A stretch of DNA of 64,000 bases from Arachis hypogaea (GCF_003086295.3 NC_092050.1:155750699-155814698); one strand, 5' to 3'. Shown: positions 25,455 to 36,794, numbered from the stretch's first letter. The notes: generated from the sequence alone by a model not told the origin. Translations and numbers: made by a program.

Positions 25455-25767
25455 GGGCATGTTTGGATAGGTTTATAAGTGATTTTTTTTTAACTTATGA
25501 AAAGATGTAGTATTAATGTCTAGTACAATTTTCAAAATAAAAATGCAACTTTCTAAAAAGTTATTTGTGTGCTTAAGGAGAAGTTAAAAAAAATAACTTC
25601 TCTCATAATAAATTTTTTTTATCACTTTTCTCTTAAAATAAGTACTTTTAGAACTAAAAAATCGAACACAAAATAACTTATTCATAAGCTACTTTTAATA
25701 TAAGCATTTATTATTTAAGCTATTTCTTCAAAAGTAACTTAATTAAGTTGTTTATCCAAATTGGGCC
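25455..25767. mobile_element. Tourist-like (PIF/Harbinger) MITE, 313 bp
   Basis: It starts GGGCATGTTTGGATA and ends as the inverse of GGCCCAATTTGGATA, flanked by TTA on both sides (25452-25454, 25768-25770). D3 has the uninterrupted site (ACAAATTAGTCACGC near 59857). There is no coding capacity. It inserted after D1 and D3 separated, or was lost from D3. Confidence 0.8.
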
Positions 25768-25770
25768 TTA

Positions 25771-26046
25771 GTCACGCTTCAAAAGCGTGCCTGTTTTTCT
25801 TCATAGTCACGTTATTTAAGTGTGGCAAAAAAAGTGTGATCAAATCACTAATCAATCGTCCTCCTCATAAAAGCGTGACGATTGACCTCTTTCGGCCACA
25901 CTTTTAAAGCATGGCACGGAAAACTATGACCAAATCTCTAATCAATCTCACTCTTATAAAAGCGTGGCCGTTGATCCTCTTTTGGCCACACTTTTAAAGC
26001 ACAATAATAAAAAAATTGTAGCAGTAGGCTTTTTTTTCTTACAGTG
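25771..26046 (-). mobile_element. CACTA-like terminal fragment
   Basis: Read on the minus strand it begins CACTGTAAGAAAA, like a degraded CACTA terminus. It then has repeated subterminal motifs (AAAGTGTGGCC, ACGGCCACGCTTTTAT) in both orientations. The other end is missing. The same fragment occurs in D3 at 59864-60129. Assignment is by motif style only. Confidence 0.4.
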
Positions 26047-26701
26047 AGCTAACCTAGTTTCTAGTTGGTTTGTTATTTTATCTAACTATTTAATCATTGT
26101 ACATAAAATACTGATAACGTCAGTGATTCTTTTATGATGAATATTTCAAAATTCATATATCATTAGTTCTCTATTTCTGTTCTTTTCTTTCACTCTCGTT
26201 CTCTTTCATCCTCTTCCACTTGTTATCAATTGTTCTTTTGCACATCAGATTGCAGATTCTGCTGGTGTCTCTCCTACTTTATCAATTTATTGCATTAGGA
26301 AATGGATACTATTTTACAATTATGATGTTTAATTTGTAGCACTGCATTATGTTTGTTTGAGTGCATGTGTGGATGACCACTTGGCAGGGAATATTTTTTT
26401 TTATAATAATAATACATTTCTCTTCATTGACCAATAATACAAACTTTTTACGTAACTTTCCATGCACACAAAAACTCTAAGTAAAAAACAAGTAGAACTT
26501 AGGAATAATATTAGAATACCTTAGCTTATTAGTTTCAATTTAACTAGAGGTGCAGTTAACATGCTTGGATTTGATTTTGGATGATTTTTAACGGATTATT
26601 TAGTTGCACTGATTTTATTTTATCAAACTTAATATCTTAATTGAATTGTTATTTTATATTACTTTAAAAAGTCAATTAATTAACATGGTCATTTTTTTTT
26701 T

Positions 26702-26836
26702 GTTAAATTATACAGTTGATCTTTACACTTTCAATGAAATTGTAAATTAGTCCTTATACTTTTAAAATTTGTAATTTGATCCCTAAAGAGAATTAAAATG
26801 TGTAATTTAGTCCCTTCGTTCAAAAACTATTTAATT
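26702..26836 (+). repeat. Left half of a foldback MITE, cut by a Gypsy LTR
   Basis: It matches the left arm of the complete foldback at 60763-61102 (GTTAAATTATACAGTTGATC...). At 26837 it changes abruptly to Gypsy LTR sequence, which marks the right end of D1. Confidence 0.7.
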
Positions 26837-27974
26837 TCTATTGACCCTACAACATAAGAGGTGACCGCGTACTTATAAATTTTAGAGAAGGTTAACCCCC
26901 ATTTAGCAATTATAATTAAATGAGAAAAAGCTATGCATAAACTCTTGGGGATGCGCGTCGGGGGACAGTCCAGGATTTAGCAGCCGGACTTGTTGGGTTG
27001 GCTTGATAACCGACAGATGAGACTCATTAGCCATAGGGTATGCATGCATCATATGCATATTGTTTGAATTGCTTGCTTGTGCATTATTTGGGATTGCCTA
27101 AGTGATTATAATATGCTACTTGTTATATTTGTTATCTGTATTACTTGTATTCTACCTGTGTTTGCCATTGTCTGCTTGTCTGTCTGTGCAATTTCATCGG
27201 AGTTGGAGGAATGGAGGAAAGGCGAAGAGATTGAGGGTTTTAGTTCGGATTTGGTTTAAGTTAGAACCTTAGAGGACCACCTGTTTATGGTTTTTGTTTT
27301 AGCTCTTTAAGTTTTATAATTTGAGTGTCGGTGTTCTAAGATTGTCTCTAGCATTTCCAGGGCCTTATGTCTTGTGTACGTGGCACCTTTAGCATGCTAA
27401 GAACCTCCGGTTCTCATCCTATACTATTTTATTATTTTTCAGATGTAGGTCGAGAGGTACCTTGCTAGGCGTCTGGAGTTCTGCAGCGAAGTAGATTTTG
27501 GGGCCTTATTTTGATGTATAGTTTATATATGATCATATGTATAGAACTCTCCTAACAACTTGTATTTTTTTGCACCTCTTAGAGGTTTATGGAGAACCAT
27601 GATTTATTATATATGTATTTCGGGTTTTGGGGTTAAGTATATATATATATATGTAAATATTCTTCGGCCAGCCTTAGCTTCGCAGGCTGAGTTAGGAGCT
27701 TGTTATTTTATACTCTTGACCCTCTACTCTTGTTATATATATATATATATATATATATGTTAGTAAACCTTAGTTTTTTTCGTTTGCAAGTTACGTTATT
27801 TATGAGCGTTGTGCTTTTAATTTTGCGATTTTGCTTTACCTATTCTTCAAGACTCTTCGTATATTATATTCTTTTTATTATCATATGTATATATATTTCA
27901 TTTTAGAGGTCGTAATACCATACCACCTCTATTTTACGACTTAAGCATAAAGCTCTGTGTGGTAGGGTGTTACA
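26837..27974 (+). mobile_element. Gypsy LTR, 3' two-thirds-deleted fragment
   Basis: It is colinear with the last ~1.15 kb of the LTRs at 35408-36592 and 42469-43594, including GGGGATGCGCG, TGCATGCATCATATGCAT, GAACCTCCGGTTCTCAT and the TGTTACA end. It is clearly more diverged than those two LTRs are from each other. It abuts Copia gag/protease DNA at 27975. Confidence 0.85.
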
Positions 27975-29758
27975 AAGAAGGTTGACCTTCCCGTCATGTA
28001 CTTGGAGCATCCGCTATCCAAGTACCACATGTCTTTTTTCTTCTTAGATGCTAGGCAAATCTACACACACTCTTAAGTAACCTTAGGCAAATCCTATTGT
28101 AGAGATGTAATTTTTTGAAAGCAACCTCATTTTTGGAAAAGTAGCTCAAACTTGAATTGTTTAAAATGGGTTCGATTCTTGAGGAGGATGCAATTTCATC
28201 AAAAAAATGGCTTTTCAAAGGCAGCCTCATTGTTGGAATCACATCCAAGGCTAGATTTATTAAAAGTGGGTTTAGGTTTTGAATAAGAAGCCATGACTTT
28301 TGCAATTGGATTTTAAAAAATTGCATCCTCTTTTGTCACATATCCCAAACCCGATTTTTCAAACAATGGTCTTTGATTTGCAAGTAATTTGTCCAAGTTA
28401 CTCGAACTATGAGCAAATTTTGCTAAATCACTATTCAACATTTTAATCATTTTCAGCAACAAGTTCTTAAGAAGAATCAACGATGTGCTTTCCTTTAAGT
28501 TTTTCAATTTCAGATTTTCAAAACCTATTTTCTTCGATAAGATCAATAGCACACTCGGTCTCCTTCACTTTTTCTTTCAAGAAATCATTTTCATATTTGT
28601 ATTTGTTATATTTATTCAGCAATTTGTCAGAATGGTGGGTGAGATAATCAATAAGAACATGTAAATCATACATAGACAAGTCATAGTAATTTACTTCATC
28701 TAATTTATCTTCACCAGCCATAAAAAAAACTTAAGCTTCATATTCGAAGTCTTCTTCCTCATCCGAATCATATTCTAAATCCTCTCAAGAAGCCATGAGC
28801 ACTTTTTTCTTTTCCTTCTTCGCCTTGTCCTTTTTTTTTTTTTTTATCTTAGGGCAGTTGAACTTGAAATGTCCAGCTTTTTTTGCAGTTGCGACATATT
28901 ACCTTGCTCAAATCCTTCTTATACTCCTTTAAGCTTGATCCTTTGTGCCTTCCCTTGTTCCTCATTAGCCTCCTTAGTCTCTTAGCAAAAAATACAAATT
29001 TGTCATCTGAAAAACTGTCACTTGACTCACTTTCCTCAGGTTCTATTTTTTATTTTAAGGCTATTCCTTTTTTCTTTGTGTCTTGGCTTGTGTGTGTGGT
29101 TTCATAAGCTAGAAATTTCCTCTCAACTCATCATAGGTTAGTGGACTGAGATTGTTACTCTCGGCTAGGACAGTTACTTTTGTTTCCCACTCTTTTTCCA
29201 GTCTTCTAAGGACTTTTCTCACTAGAGTTTATTCAGTGTGTGTTAAACCCATAGCATTAATGCTGTTGATGATGATTAAGAATCTCTCAAACATCTCATC
29301 AATACTTTCACCGTCCTTCATGGTAAACATCTCATACTCTTTTCGCAGCATATTAATCTTTGTTTCTTTGACTTGTTTGGTGTCTTTGTGTGTGACTTGA
29401 AGTTTCTCCCAGATTTCTTTTGCCGTCTTGCATCTAGACAACTTTCGGTATTCCTCGAAGCTGATAGCACAGTGTAACAAGTTGATAGCTTTTGAATTTA
29501 TCTCTACCTTCTTTTGTCATCATCATTCCATTCGGCTTCCTCCTTTGAAGTCATCACTCCATCAACACTAGTTTTTGTTGGAATTTTGGGACCACTCACA
29601 ACTATCCTCCATATGTTGTAATCAAGTGATTGAATGAAGATCCGCATCCTTTCTTTCCAGTAAGCGTAATTCTTTCCATTGAAGAAGGGAGGCATGTTAT
29701 TTGACTGACCCTTTGTTAGCGTGTAGGCCACTATGGTTGTGCTCAAGTTGTTCGCCAT
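27975..29758 (-). pseudogene. Copia gag and start of protease, broken
   Basis: Reading from 29758: an N-terminal region with FFNGKNYAYWKERM (DUF4219-like), then the UBN2 gag core (AKEIWEKLQVTHK...KMDGESID-type sequence). A CCHC zinc knuckle is at about 28860-28900, followed by a long Lys/Glu/Leu-rich coiled-coil-like C-terminus. At the left edge the protease entry WYLDSGCSKYMTG is visible (about 28020-27980). There is a 1-nt loss near 29508 and an extra A in the A-run inside the zinc knuckle. A long gag C-terminus suits Sireviruses. The ORF continues into lost sequence at 27975. Confidence 0.85.
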
Positions 29759-29802
29759 TGGACATTTGCTCCAAGTTGTTAAGCTTAATTCTTGAGACCT
29801 TA

Positions 29803-29816
29803 GCTCTTGATACCAA
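29803..29816 (-). promoter_or_regulatory. Copia primer binding site
   Basis: TTGGTATCAAGAGC lies one base inside the 5' LTR end. It is nearly the complement of the 3' end of initiator tRNA-Met (TGGTATCAGAGC), with one extra A. Confidence 0.7.
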
Positions 29817-29817
29817 T

Positions 29818-31353
29818 TGAAGGTTCTAGAAGACTTAGAAAAGGGGGGTTGAATCTATGGTCTTCTTTAACTTTGATTACGTAAGACTTAAAACCTGAAA
29901 TAATTACTTTGCTTCTGTTTAGTCTGCACAGCGGATTATGCAGGAGATAATTCTATTTTGTCTCATAAAATCAGAAAAAAGAGTTGAGCAGAGAAGAAGA
30001 GAATGACACAATCATATATCATGGTTCAGTTGCCTTGTGCAATGCAACCTACATCCAGTCTCCACCACAACGTTAGTGAAATTTCCACTATCAATCCAAA
30101 TATTTCACACACCAATTTTCTAGGACTCAACGTAATCTTATCGGGTCACACAATCTTCAACATAAACTTGACTTGGCTATGCAATTACCTAGACTCATCA
30201 CACTAAGTGCTTACCCAACTTAACAAGAGAGATACCTCTTAGGCATATGACACAAAACAAAAAATACAAGCAAAAAAATCTGAAATCACTATTGACTTTT
30301 CTCTCAAGTGTTTTTCTCAGCCTTTTTCTCTCTATGGATTTTTTTCAATGCCTCTCTTTCTTGCCTTTTACCTCTCAAAGAAAACTAGGAAAGATATACA
30401 TTGAAACTGAAATAGAAAACAGTAAAACATGAAGGAGATGATAATTCACAGCCTTGACTCTATGTACTGAACTCCGCATCTGAACTCATAACCTTGTTCT
30501 TCATCTTAGTGGAGTGCTCCTTTTAGTGTAGGTGCAATACTTCCAAGACTTCAAACTCAGTAGTGAGGATTCACTTTTTACTCTCTTTCCTTGAGCTCTA
30601 ATGAGAATCATTTTTCTTTTTGTATCTTGATTAGAGCCTCAATTAGAGTTTCCTCAAGGTTAACTTCTTGGACCTTGGGCTAGCAGAGATAATCCCTTCT
30701 CTTTCTTCAATCAACCCCCAAAATTAGGGATTTCAAATCTAGTTCTTGTTTGACCGAGGAATGCAAAGCTGCAGAAATTTGTTTGCTTAGTGACAATCCC
30801 AAATCCAAACCCTTGAAATTATGCTTTCGCTCCAAGTAACAATTTGAGCCATTGATTTACAGCAGAGATAATCAACCACCATTTTCTTCATCTTTCCTAA
30901 AATGCCATTGCAGAGAGCAGGAAAAGATGTGAAGAAATCAACTTACATGCAAATAAAAATTATTTACCTTTAATCTCTGAACTAGTTTAACATGCTTTTT
31001 GATTAGCTTGATTAGACATTGCTTTCTTAATTAGCTTTCTCTTTCTTCCTTCTCTAATGCTTAAGTCCGAAAGTGAAACTCTCTCTATCTTTCTTGTGTT
31101 TACCCGATGAGAACAATGCTGAGACTCAGCTTTGGAAAAGCATTTCTTTTGGTTGAACGCTGATGAACTTGGTTAGTGGATCCATGTTCTCTCAGCAACT
31201 CTGAATGCCTTTTGGTTTCATTTGTTTGGGCTGTAACAAAAACAAGTTTTGGGCCTGCACACTAAAATACTTTATTAAATCCCACTTGGGTTATCAACCC
31301 AATTTACTCATGTTTGTCATCACCAATATGTTAATTGTTTTCTTAACTCAACA
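29818..31353 (-). repeat. 5' LTR of the Copia element
   Basis: 1536 bp, TGTTGAG...CCTTCA on the minus strand, next to the PBS. It is colinear with the shorter LTR at 13283-14234. The outer flank is AAGAG (31354-31358). Confidence 0.85.
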
Positions 31354-31355
31354 AA

Positions 31356-32471
31356 GAGTAAATAACCATTTTTAACTAAAAATTCGAATGCTGACAAAAT
31401 TAATTATGAAACAACAAAATTAAAGTTATACATATAAAAGATTGACTTCCTTAAAAAATTACCCAAAACCTCCAAATTACCTTTTCCTCACCCATCATCA
31501 TCATCACATTACTCTCTCTCTCCCTCCTCTCTCAGCACAGGCTTGTCACTCCAATCCTCTTTCATCCCCTTCTATTCACCACTGCTATTTTTGGGTCTTT
31601 CTCCGCATGTCTTCGGAGACGATAAGCAATAGATTCCATTTTTTTCGAATAGAACTCTTCCCACAACCTCCAACCGCTCTGAATCCATAAAAATCCCATC
31701 AAACCTCCCGAGCTAACGCAAACCAGGCCAGTCTGACCGAAGAAAACCGCATAAACGCATAAATAGAACATAAAGAAAATGAAGACGAGAAAAGTGAGAA
31801 TGCCGTGGTTATGGTCGAAGAGGCCCATTCTTGTGAAGGTGGAGAGGAGGTTTCGGTAGTCTTTGGAAGCTTCGGAGACGTTGTGATTGGCGAGGTAGGA
31901 GCCAGTGAAGAGATGTTCGAGGCGGTTGAAGGCGTGATTGGGGTGGAAGCAAGAAATGAGTATGTTACATCTTGACCGGCGAGGTCGAGCAATAGGGAGG
32001 CGCACCTGGATGTTGTTGGATCCAGTTGGTGACGTTGTAGACTTTGCCGTGAATGGACATCCATAGATATTGGGGGTTTGTTCTACTTGCTGAGTTTTTC
32101 TTGTGAAATGTAGTTTGTTGCTTGTGGTTCCACCATTGATGAATGTAACTGAAGTGAAAGAGTGTGTGTGGTGGTGGTGTTGTACTTGTAGTAGTAGGTG
32201 CAACTGGTGGTGGTGGTGGTGGTGGTGAATGAAAGGGAATGAAGGGGGATTGGAGCAGCAAGCCTGTGCTGGGAGAGGAAGGAGAGAGAAAAAGTAATGT
32301 GATGATGATGGTTGAGAGAAGAATAATTTAGAGGTTTTGGTAATTTTTTAGGATTCAGATAATTTTGTCCTATAAAGTCGATCTTTTATGGGTATAAACT
32401 TTAATTTTATTGTTTCATAGTCAATTTTGTCAGCATTCAAATCTTTTATGATAAAAAATAACTATTTATTC
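31356..32471. mobile_element. Pack-MULE with long TIRs carrying a desaturase gene piece
   Basis: Two inverted repeats, about 31356-31583 and 32210-32471, pair over most of their length; the left arm lacks ~20 bp. The outer ends read GAGTAAATA and, at the right, the inverse GAATAAATA. Between them lies a host gene fragment (31671-32136). The right flank is GAATTTTAA. The left flank, found across the Copia insertion at 13271-13279, is TATTTTTAA (7 of 9 identical), consistent with an aged 9-bp MULE duplication. There is no transposase, so it is non-autonomous. An orphan copy of its right end starts D1 (18003-18147). Confidence 0.8.
31671..32136 (-). pseudogene. Sphingolipid delta-8 desaturase 5' fragment captured in a MULE
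   Basis: From ATG at 32136 the minus strand reads an SLD-type start (MVEPQATNYISQEKLSK). The cytochrome-b5 domain follows with LWMSIHGKVYNVTNWIQQHPG and LLLDLAGQDVTYSFLA. Then come NRLEHLFTGSYLANHNVSEASKDYR and the first membrane segment, ending at GFLWIQSGW. The working enzyme has about 450 residues, with three His boxes further on; none is present here. Lesions are a TAG after SEKLSK-type residue 17, a nearby frame change, a deletion after HPG, and a missing base before HPNHAF. The gene fragment stops exactly before the expected GHDSGHH-type box. It is a dead fragment. Confidence 0.88.
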
Positions 32472-33077
32472 GAATTTTAAAGTATAATAGTATAATACTC
32501 ACAATTGATTTTGTTTAGATGGCTCATTTACATTAATATCTCAATAATAATACAATATAGCTTTAATATAAGTTTTTGTCAATAATAATATAACAACATA
32601 TTAGAGAAAAAGAGCAACATGATAGCAATAAGATATAACTCTACTCTCAATTATACTTTCTTAATAGAGAACTTGGGGTTGGTCGAATTATCAACTTACT
32701 CGTCTACCTAAGTAAGTTTTGGATTTGAATTCTACCTATACATGCACCAATCCATTAACGAGCAGGCATACCTTTAAATGGAGTTCAGATCCATGACGGA
32801 CTATTACACATGATGCCTATTTTATAGATTTAAATATGTTGATTTTCTTAATCACTAAGTCACTAAGTCATTGCTAATCAACTACAATTAATATCTCTAC
32901 AAAGTTCCTTTTTTTTATTGCAGAATAAAAAAAATAGTCAAACAACACTTACAAATTATACATTAATTCTAAAATCAAGTAAGAAAATAGATAAATTCGA
33001 TGTTAAACTATGGTCTGAGAGGAGGTATAAAGTTTGATTACAAAGAATTTTATAAGATAAAAAACAGAGATAAATCA
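32472..33077. repeat. Duplicated block D2, first part
   Basis: Colinear with 18148-18725 (D1) and, from 32815, with D3 (54578 on). It stops at the Gypsy insertion and resumes at 43595. Confidence 0.85.
33073..33077. repeat. Gypsy target-site duplication AATCA (left)
   Basis: The same 5 bp follow the 3' LTR at 43595-43599. The undisturbed site (AGATAAATCACAATC) is at about 18717-18731 in D1. Confidence 0.95.
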
Positions 33078-36000
33078 TGTAAACCCCGCTAAAATCGGAA
33101 AATAATTAGTCAATAAATCGAATTTTAAATAAGAAAATTAAAAATACAAAACTAGTATCAAAATAGGATAGAGCTCGTCAAAACGAGAATTTTGATACCA
33201 ATTTCGAAAATTTGGCCCAAAATCGGACCGGAAGGACCGAATCGGTTGAACCGGGGCACAAACCGAGCCCGTGGGTCCAACCGGACCCATAATATAAAGG
33301 AAACAGCAGCCTTCTTCTTCCTCATTAGTTGCTGCAACGCCAAAACAGAATTGGAGGAAAGGGAGAGAAGCTTTCAAACCCTAACCCTTTGATCCACCAT
33401 AACTCCTCCGTCTGGGCTCCGATCGCCGCACTGTTCGCGGCCACACGCTCAGCGCGTCGAGCTCTACCTTTCTATCCGAACAATTTCACTGGTAAGCCTC
33501 CTATTAAGTTCAGAATCCCTATCCCTCTTTCTTTGGTAAACTTGGAAACCTATGGTGAATCTTGTCCAATTTCTATGTTCTAGGTTCAAGTTAGCTTCCG
33601 GAACTTGTGGGCTCAAGCTATTGAGCATATGGGTATGATAAGAACACCCTAACCCTAGCTCAATCTTGTTTTTGGTAATAGAAAACTGAATTGGAACATA
33701 TATATGTGTATTAGGTGTAGTTTAAGAGGGTGTTTATGCATTGGACTTGAATTTGGATTACTTGGAGCTTTGTTGGTGACAAGGCTTACTTTGGGGCTAT
33801 TTTATTGAGCTTGGAGGGGCTGTGATTTTGAGTTGTGAGACTGCCTTGGGTGAACTAAGTGATCGGCCAAGGTATGGTTCAAGTTTCGCACGTTTAATAT
33901 TTACGGTGTTGTGAAAACTTAGGTTAGAGGAACCATAGGATAAGTTGAATTGTTTGTTCTATTTAATGATTAGCCTTGTAATGTTGTTGGAATAGATTTG
34001 TTGGTGGCTATATATATTGGAATTATGAGGTGTGGAAGTTATTAATGGTGTGCTCTTATATTTATTTATGATGGATTAGGATTGGTGTTTGTTAATAAGG
34101 GTGTAGAGTTGTGTTGTGGTGGTATTGCATTTGCTGTAACTAATTATGTAATGATCAGAATTGCATGAGACTAAGTCTGGGATAAACTTGGGAATATAAG
34201 GAACTAAACTGGAAAATTTGGGACCTTTTTGTTAAATATACAATTTATGGCAAATTTTTAAAGTTAGGTTGTTAAATCTGTCCTGTAGCAGAAAAGGTTA
34301 AACAGAACAGCAACTTGTTTGTCTTGCTGCGACTTCTACGAGTTGAGTTTTGGAGCAAAATTAATTTTGTTATAAAATTTTATTAACTTGCTTCATTTCT
34401 CTAAAACTTCAGAATTTTAAGAGTTGAGGATTGGGAGTTGTGAATTTTTTAATATTGGTGGTCAAAACTGAAAAGAAACAGATTTCAGCAAGCTATGCAT
34501 CAACTTCCAATACTTGTAACTCTTAGAATTGAATAGAAATTGGGTTGCAACCAAGACACAGTTGTTTCTGGATGAGCTAGGAGTTTCCAAATCAAAATTT
34601 AGCTTAATTGGAGTTTTGTAATAAAAGTTATTCAAATTGAAAGGTACTAGGCTTGTTGGTTTCAAAAACAGATTTTGACTCATTTTTACTTAACTTCCAG
34701 GTAATGTAACTTCTTTATTAAAAATGATATTAACTCAGAACCAATTGAGAAAGAAACCTGGATGAGTGAAGTGTAACTACATTAATTTTTAAAGTCATTG
34801 GATTTAACTTGAATTTTATATTGAATTTTGAATATCACATGCTGTTGCTGTTTTTCTGGTTTTATGCACTGCAGAACAGTCACTATTTTTCCTTTATTCC
34901 TAAGGCTAGAAAAATCAGAAAATTATGATCTTTGGTTTGTTAGAAATCTTATTTCAAGATGAACGCCTGGACATAAAGTTTGCGCAATTCCGAGTTCATT
35001 TGTTATATTAAAAACAGAAAAGGAAATAGAGTGTCGAGGATGTCTTAGTGATAGTCATGGGTTCGAGAAGTTAAAGTTTAACCTTCGTGTGATGTGACTG
35101 AATTAATGTTAGAGTTGGGTTGATTTTAAGATTATTCGATAATAAGAAGGTTGAGAAGAGTTTGATAAATAGTTTGGTCAGGACGCAGAAAGGATAATTA
35201 AGATGAATTATAAGGGAATGATGATGAAAAATGTGAAAGGGAGGTTGTTTATAAAAGGAGTTAACATGCCATGGCTTGATGAATGATTAAATAATGATTA
35301 TGATTATGAAATGGCTTATGAATGATGATATCTGAGATACGATTTTCCCTGGGTAAAAACCGTGGCTCGCCACCACGTGTTCCAGGTCGATTCTCGATAC
35401 TCTGTTAACCCTACGTCGTAAGGGTGACCGGGCACGTATAAATTCCCGGGTATGGATAACCCCCATTGAGTGATTTATATGATGATTGAATGTAAACTCT
35501 ATGCATAGACTCTTGGGGATGCGCGACGGGGGACAGTCTAAGGTTTTCGGACTTGTCGGGTTGGCTGGATAACCGACATATGGGCCCCATCAGCCATAGG
35601 ACAGGCATGCATCATATGCATTTGTTTGTTTTGATTGCTATGCATTTCCTGGGTTTGCCTAATTGATATATATCACCTGCTATCTGTTATACTTGCTATT
35701 TGTACTATCTGCTCATTACTTGTGCGTGACCTTGTTTGGTTGCTTGTTTCTGTTGCATTGTGAATGATGGAGGGATGGAGGAAAAGGAGAAATGGTTTGG
35801 TGTTAGATTAGGATTGAAATTGAGTAAGTTAGGTAGATTTAGAATACCTACCCCTGTTATAGCTTCTGTTTAGTAATTAAGTTGGATAATTGTATAACGG
35901 AGTTCTAGGATTGCCTATGGCATTCTCAGGACCGTATTTCTTATGCGCGTGGCACTTTTACCATGCTGAGAACCTCCGGTTCTCATTCCATATTGTATTG

Positions 36001-36222
36001 TTGTTTTTCAGATGCAGGTCGAGAGGCTCCTCGCTAGGCGTCTGGATCCTGGAAAGCGAAGTAGTCCTTGGGTGTATTTTGGTTTTCTATTTGTATATAT
36101 GTATATATGTATTTAGCTTACTCTCCAAGAAACTTATGTATGCTGCTCCTCTTAGAGGTTGAGGGAGAGATAGGAGTTTATTTTGGTATTTTGGTATATT
36201 TTGGAGATACCTATGTATGTTC

Positions 36223-36294
<72 letters not shown>

Positions 36295-36592
36295 TCTGGC
36301 CAGCCTTAGCTTCGCAGGCTAAGTCAGGGGCTAGTTATGCTGTTTCCTTGGCTTTCCTTTATTCTTTTGCTTAACTTTATCATGTTCCTATTAGGTTTCT
36401 TAGCACGCAAGTAATCCTTTCCTGAGCGTTGCGCTTTTTGTTTTGCGATTTTGTTTTACCCGTTTTTCAAGGCTCCTAGTTAAGTATCTTTTCTCTATTA
36501 TTATATATATATTACTATTCTTAGAGGTCGTAATACCTTACTAACTCAGTCTTATGACTTAAGCATAAGATTAAGTATGGTAGGGTGTTACA
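33078..36592 (+). repeat. Gypsy 5' LTR, 3515 bp
   Basis: It begins TGTAAACCCCGC and ends GGTGTTACA. It contains a GC-rich TATAAAGG promoter-like region near 33293-33300, followed by a leader-like CT-rich zone with AAACCCTAACCC at 33376. Confidence 0.95.
36229..36292. repeat. (TA)n microsatellite within the 5' LTR
   Basis: About 32 TA units; the 3' LTR has only about 7 at 43281-43294. This accounts for nearly all of the 51-bp length difference between the LTRs. Confidence 0.95.
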
Positions 36593-36595
36593 TTA

Positions 36596-36607
36596 TGGTA
36601 TCAGAGC
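36596..36607 (+). promoter_or_regulatory. Gypsy primer binding site
   Basis: TGGTATCAGAGC lies 3 bases after the 5' LTR end. It is the exact complement of the plant initiator tRNA-Met 3' end. Confidence 0.9.
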
Positions 36608-36794
36608 AGTTCGTTCCTATAGAGCCTGAGGAACGGACTGATTATGCCTCTGGGCATACTCTAGGTGTCTATACATGCTATTTAGGGTATCTAACTGATA
36701 TATGAGGCATGAATGCTCATGAGCATGCATTTGGGACTTTGAAATACTAAACTAGAGATATTGAGACTGATCACCTTGATATCACTTATTTGGT

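Larger units (their letters stand above)
18148..26836. repeat. Duplicated block D1
   Basis: It is colinear with D2 (32472-33077, 43595-46160, 52454-52852) and D3 (54578-60893), all in the same orientation. The order is: a segment with a GC-rich GA/CGG patch (18148-19240), an AT-rich segment (to 20655), a ~615-bp unit x4 (20656-23124), the NAC copy (23125-24760) and a 3' segment to 26836. There a Gypsy LTR cuts it off in the middle of a foldback MITE. D1 uniquely has the hAT-like insertion, the array expansion and the Tourist-like MITE. Confidence 0.85.
13283..31353 (-). mobile_element. Broken Ty1/Copia (Sirevirus-like) element, interior replaced
   Basis: Read on the minus strand, the order is 5' LTR (31353-29818), PBS, gag (29758-27975), a gap filled with foreign DNA (27974-17616), the end of pol, an extra ORF, PPT and 3' LTR (14234-13283). 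The same 5 bp, AAGAG, lies outside both LTRs (13278-13282 and 31354-31358), as expected for one insertion. Protease end, integrase and the first part of RT are missing. The LTRs agree at very roughly four-fifths of positions by eye, and the 3' LTR lacks about 600 bp, so the insertion is old. A long gag with a coiled-coil-like C-terminus and an ORF between pol and the 3' LTR suit the Sirevirus/Maximus lineage. All ORFs are broken. That both halves belong to one element is an inference. Confidence 0.65.

Noticed and set aside
29818..31353. LTR at 29.8-31.4 kb as a solo LTR unrelated to 13.3 kb
   Set aside because: PBS and gag follow it directly, so it is a 5' LTR, and the shared AAGAG flank favours pairing with 13283-14234, though not proven.
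31965..32261. 98-codon Pro/Thr-rich minus-strand protein beginning MLLQSPF
   Set aside because: It starts in the MULE inverted repeat and runs into the desaturase fragment out of its original frame; not an independent gene.
33138..33583. Small frames repeated identically at 40191-40636
   Set aside because: They are inside the two Gypsy LTRs and differ only as the LTRs do; leader-like DNA, not genes.
36068..36374. Frames with long Tyr-Ile repeats
   Set aside because: Produced by the (TA)n microsatellite in the Gypsy LTR; not coding.
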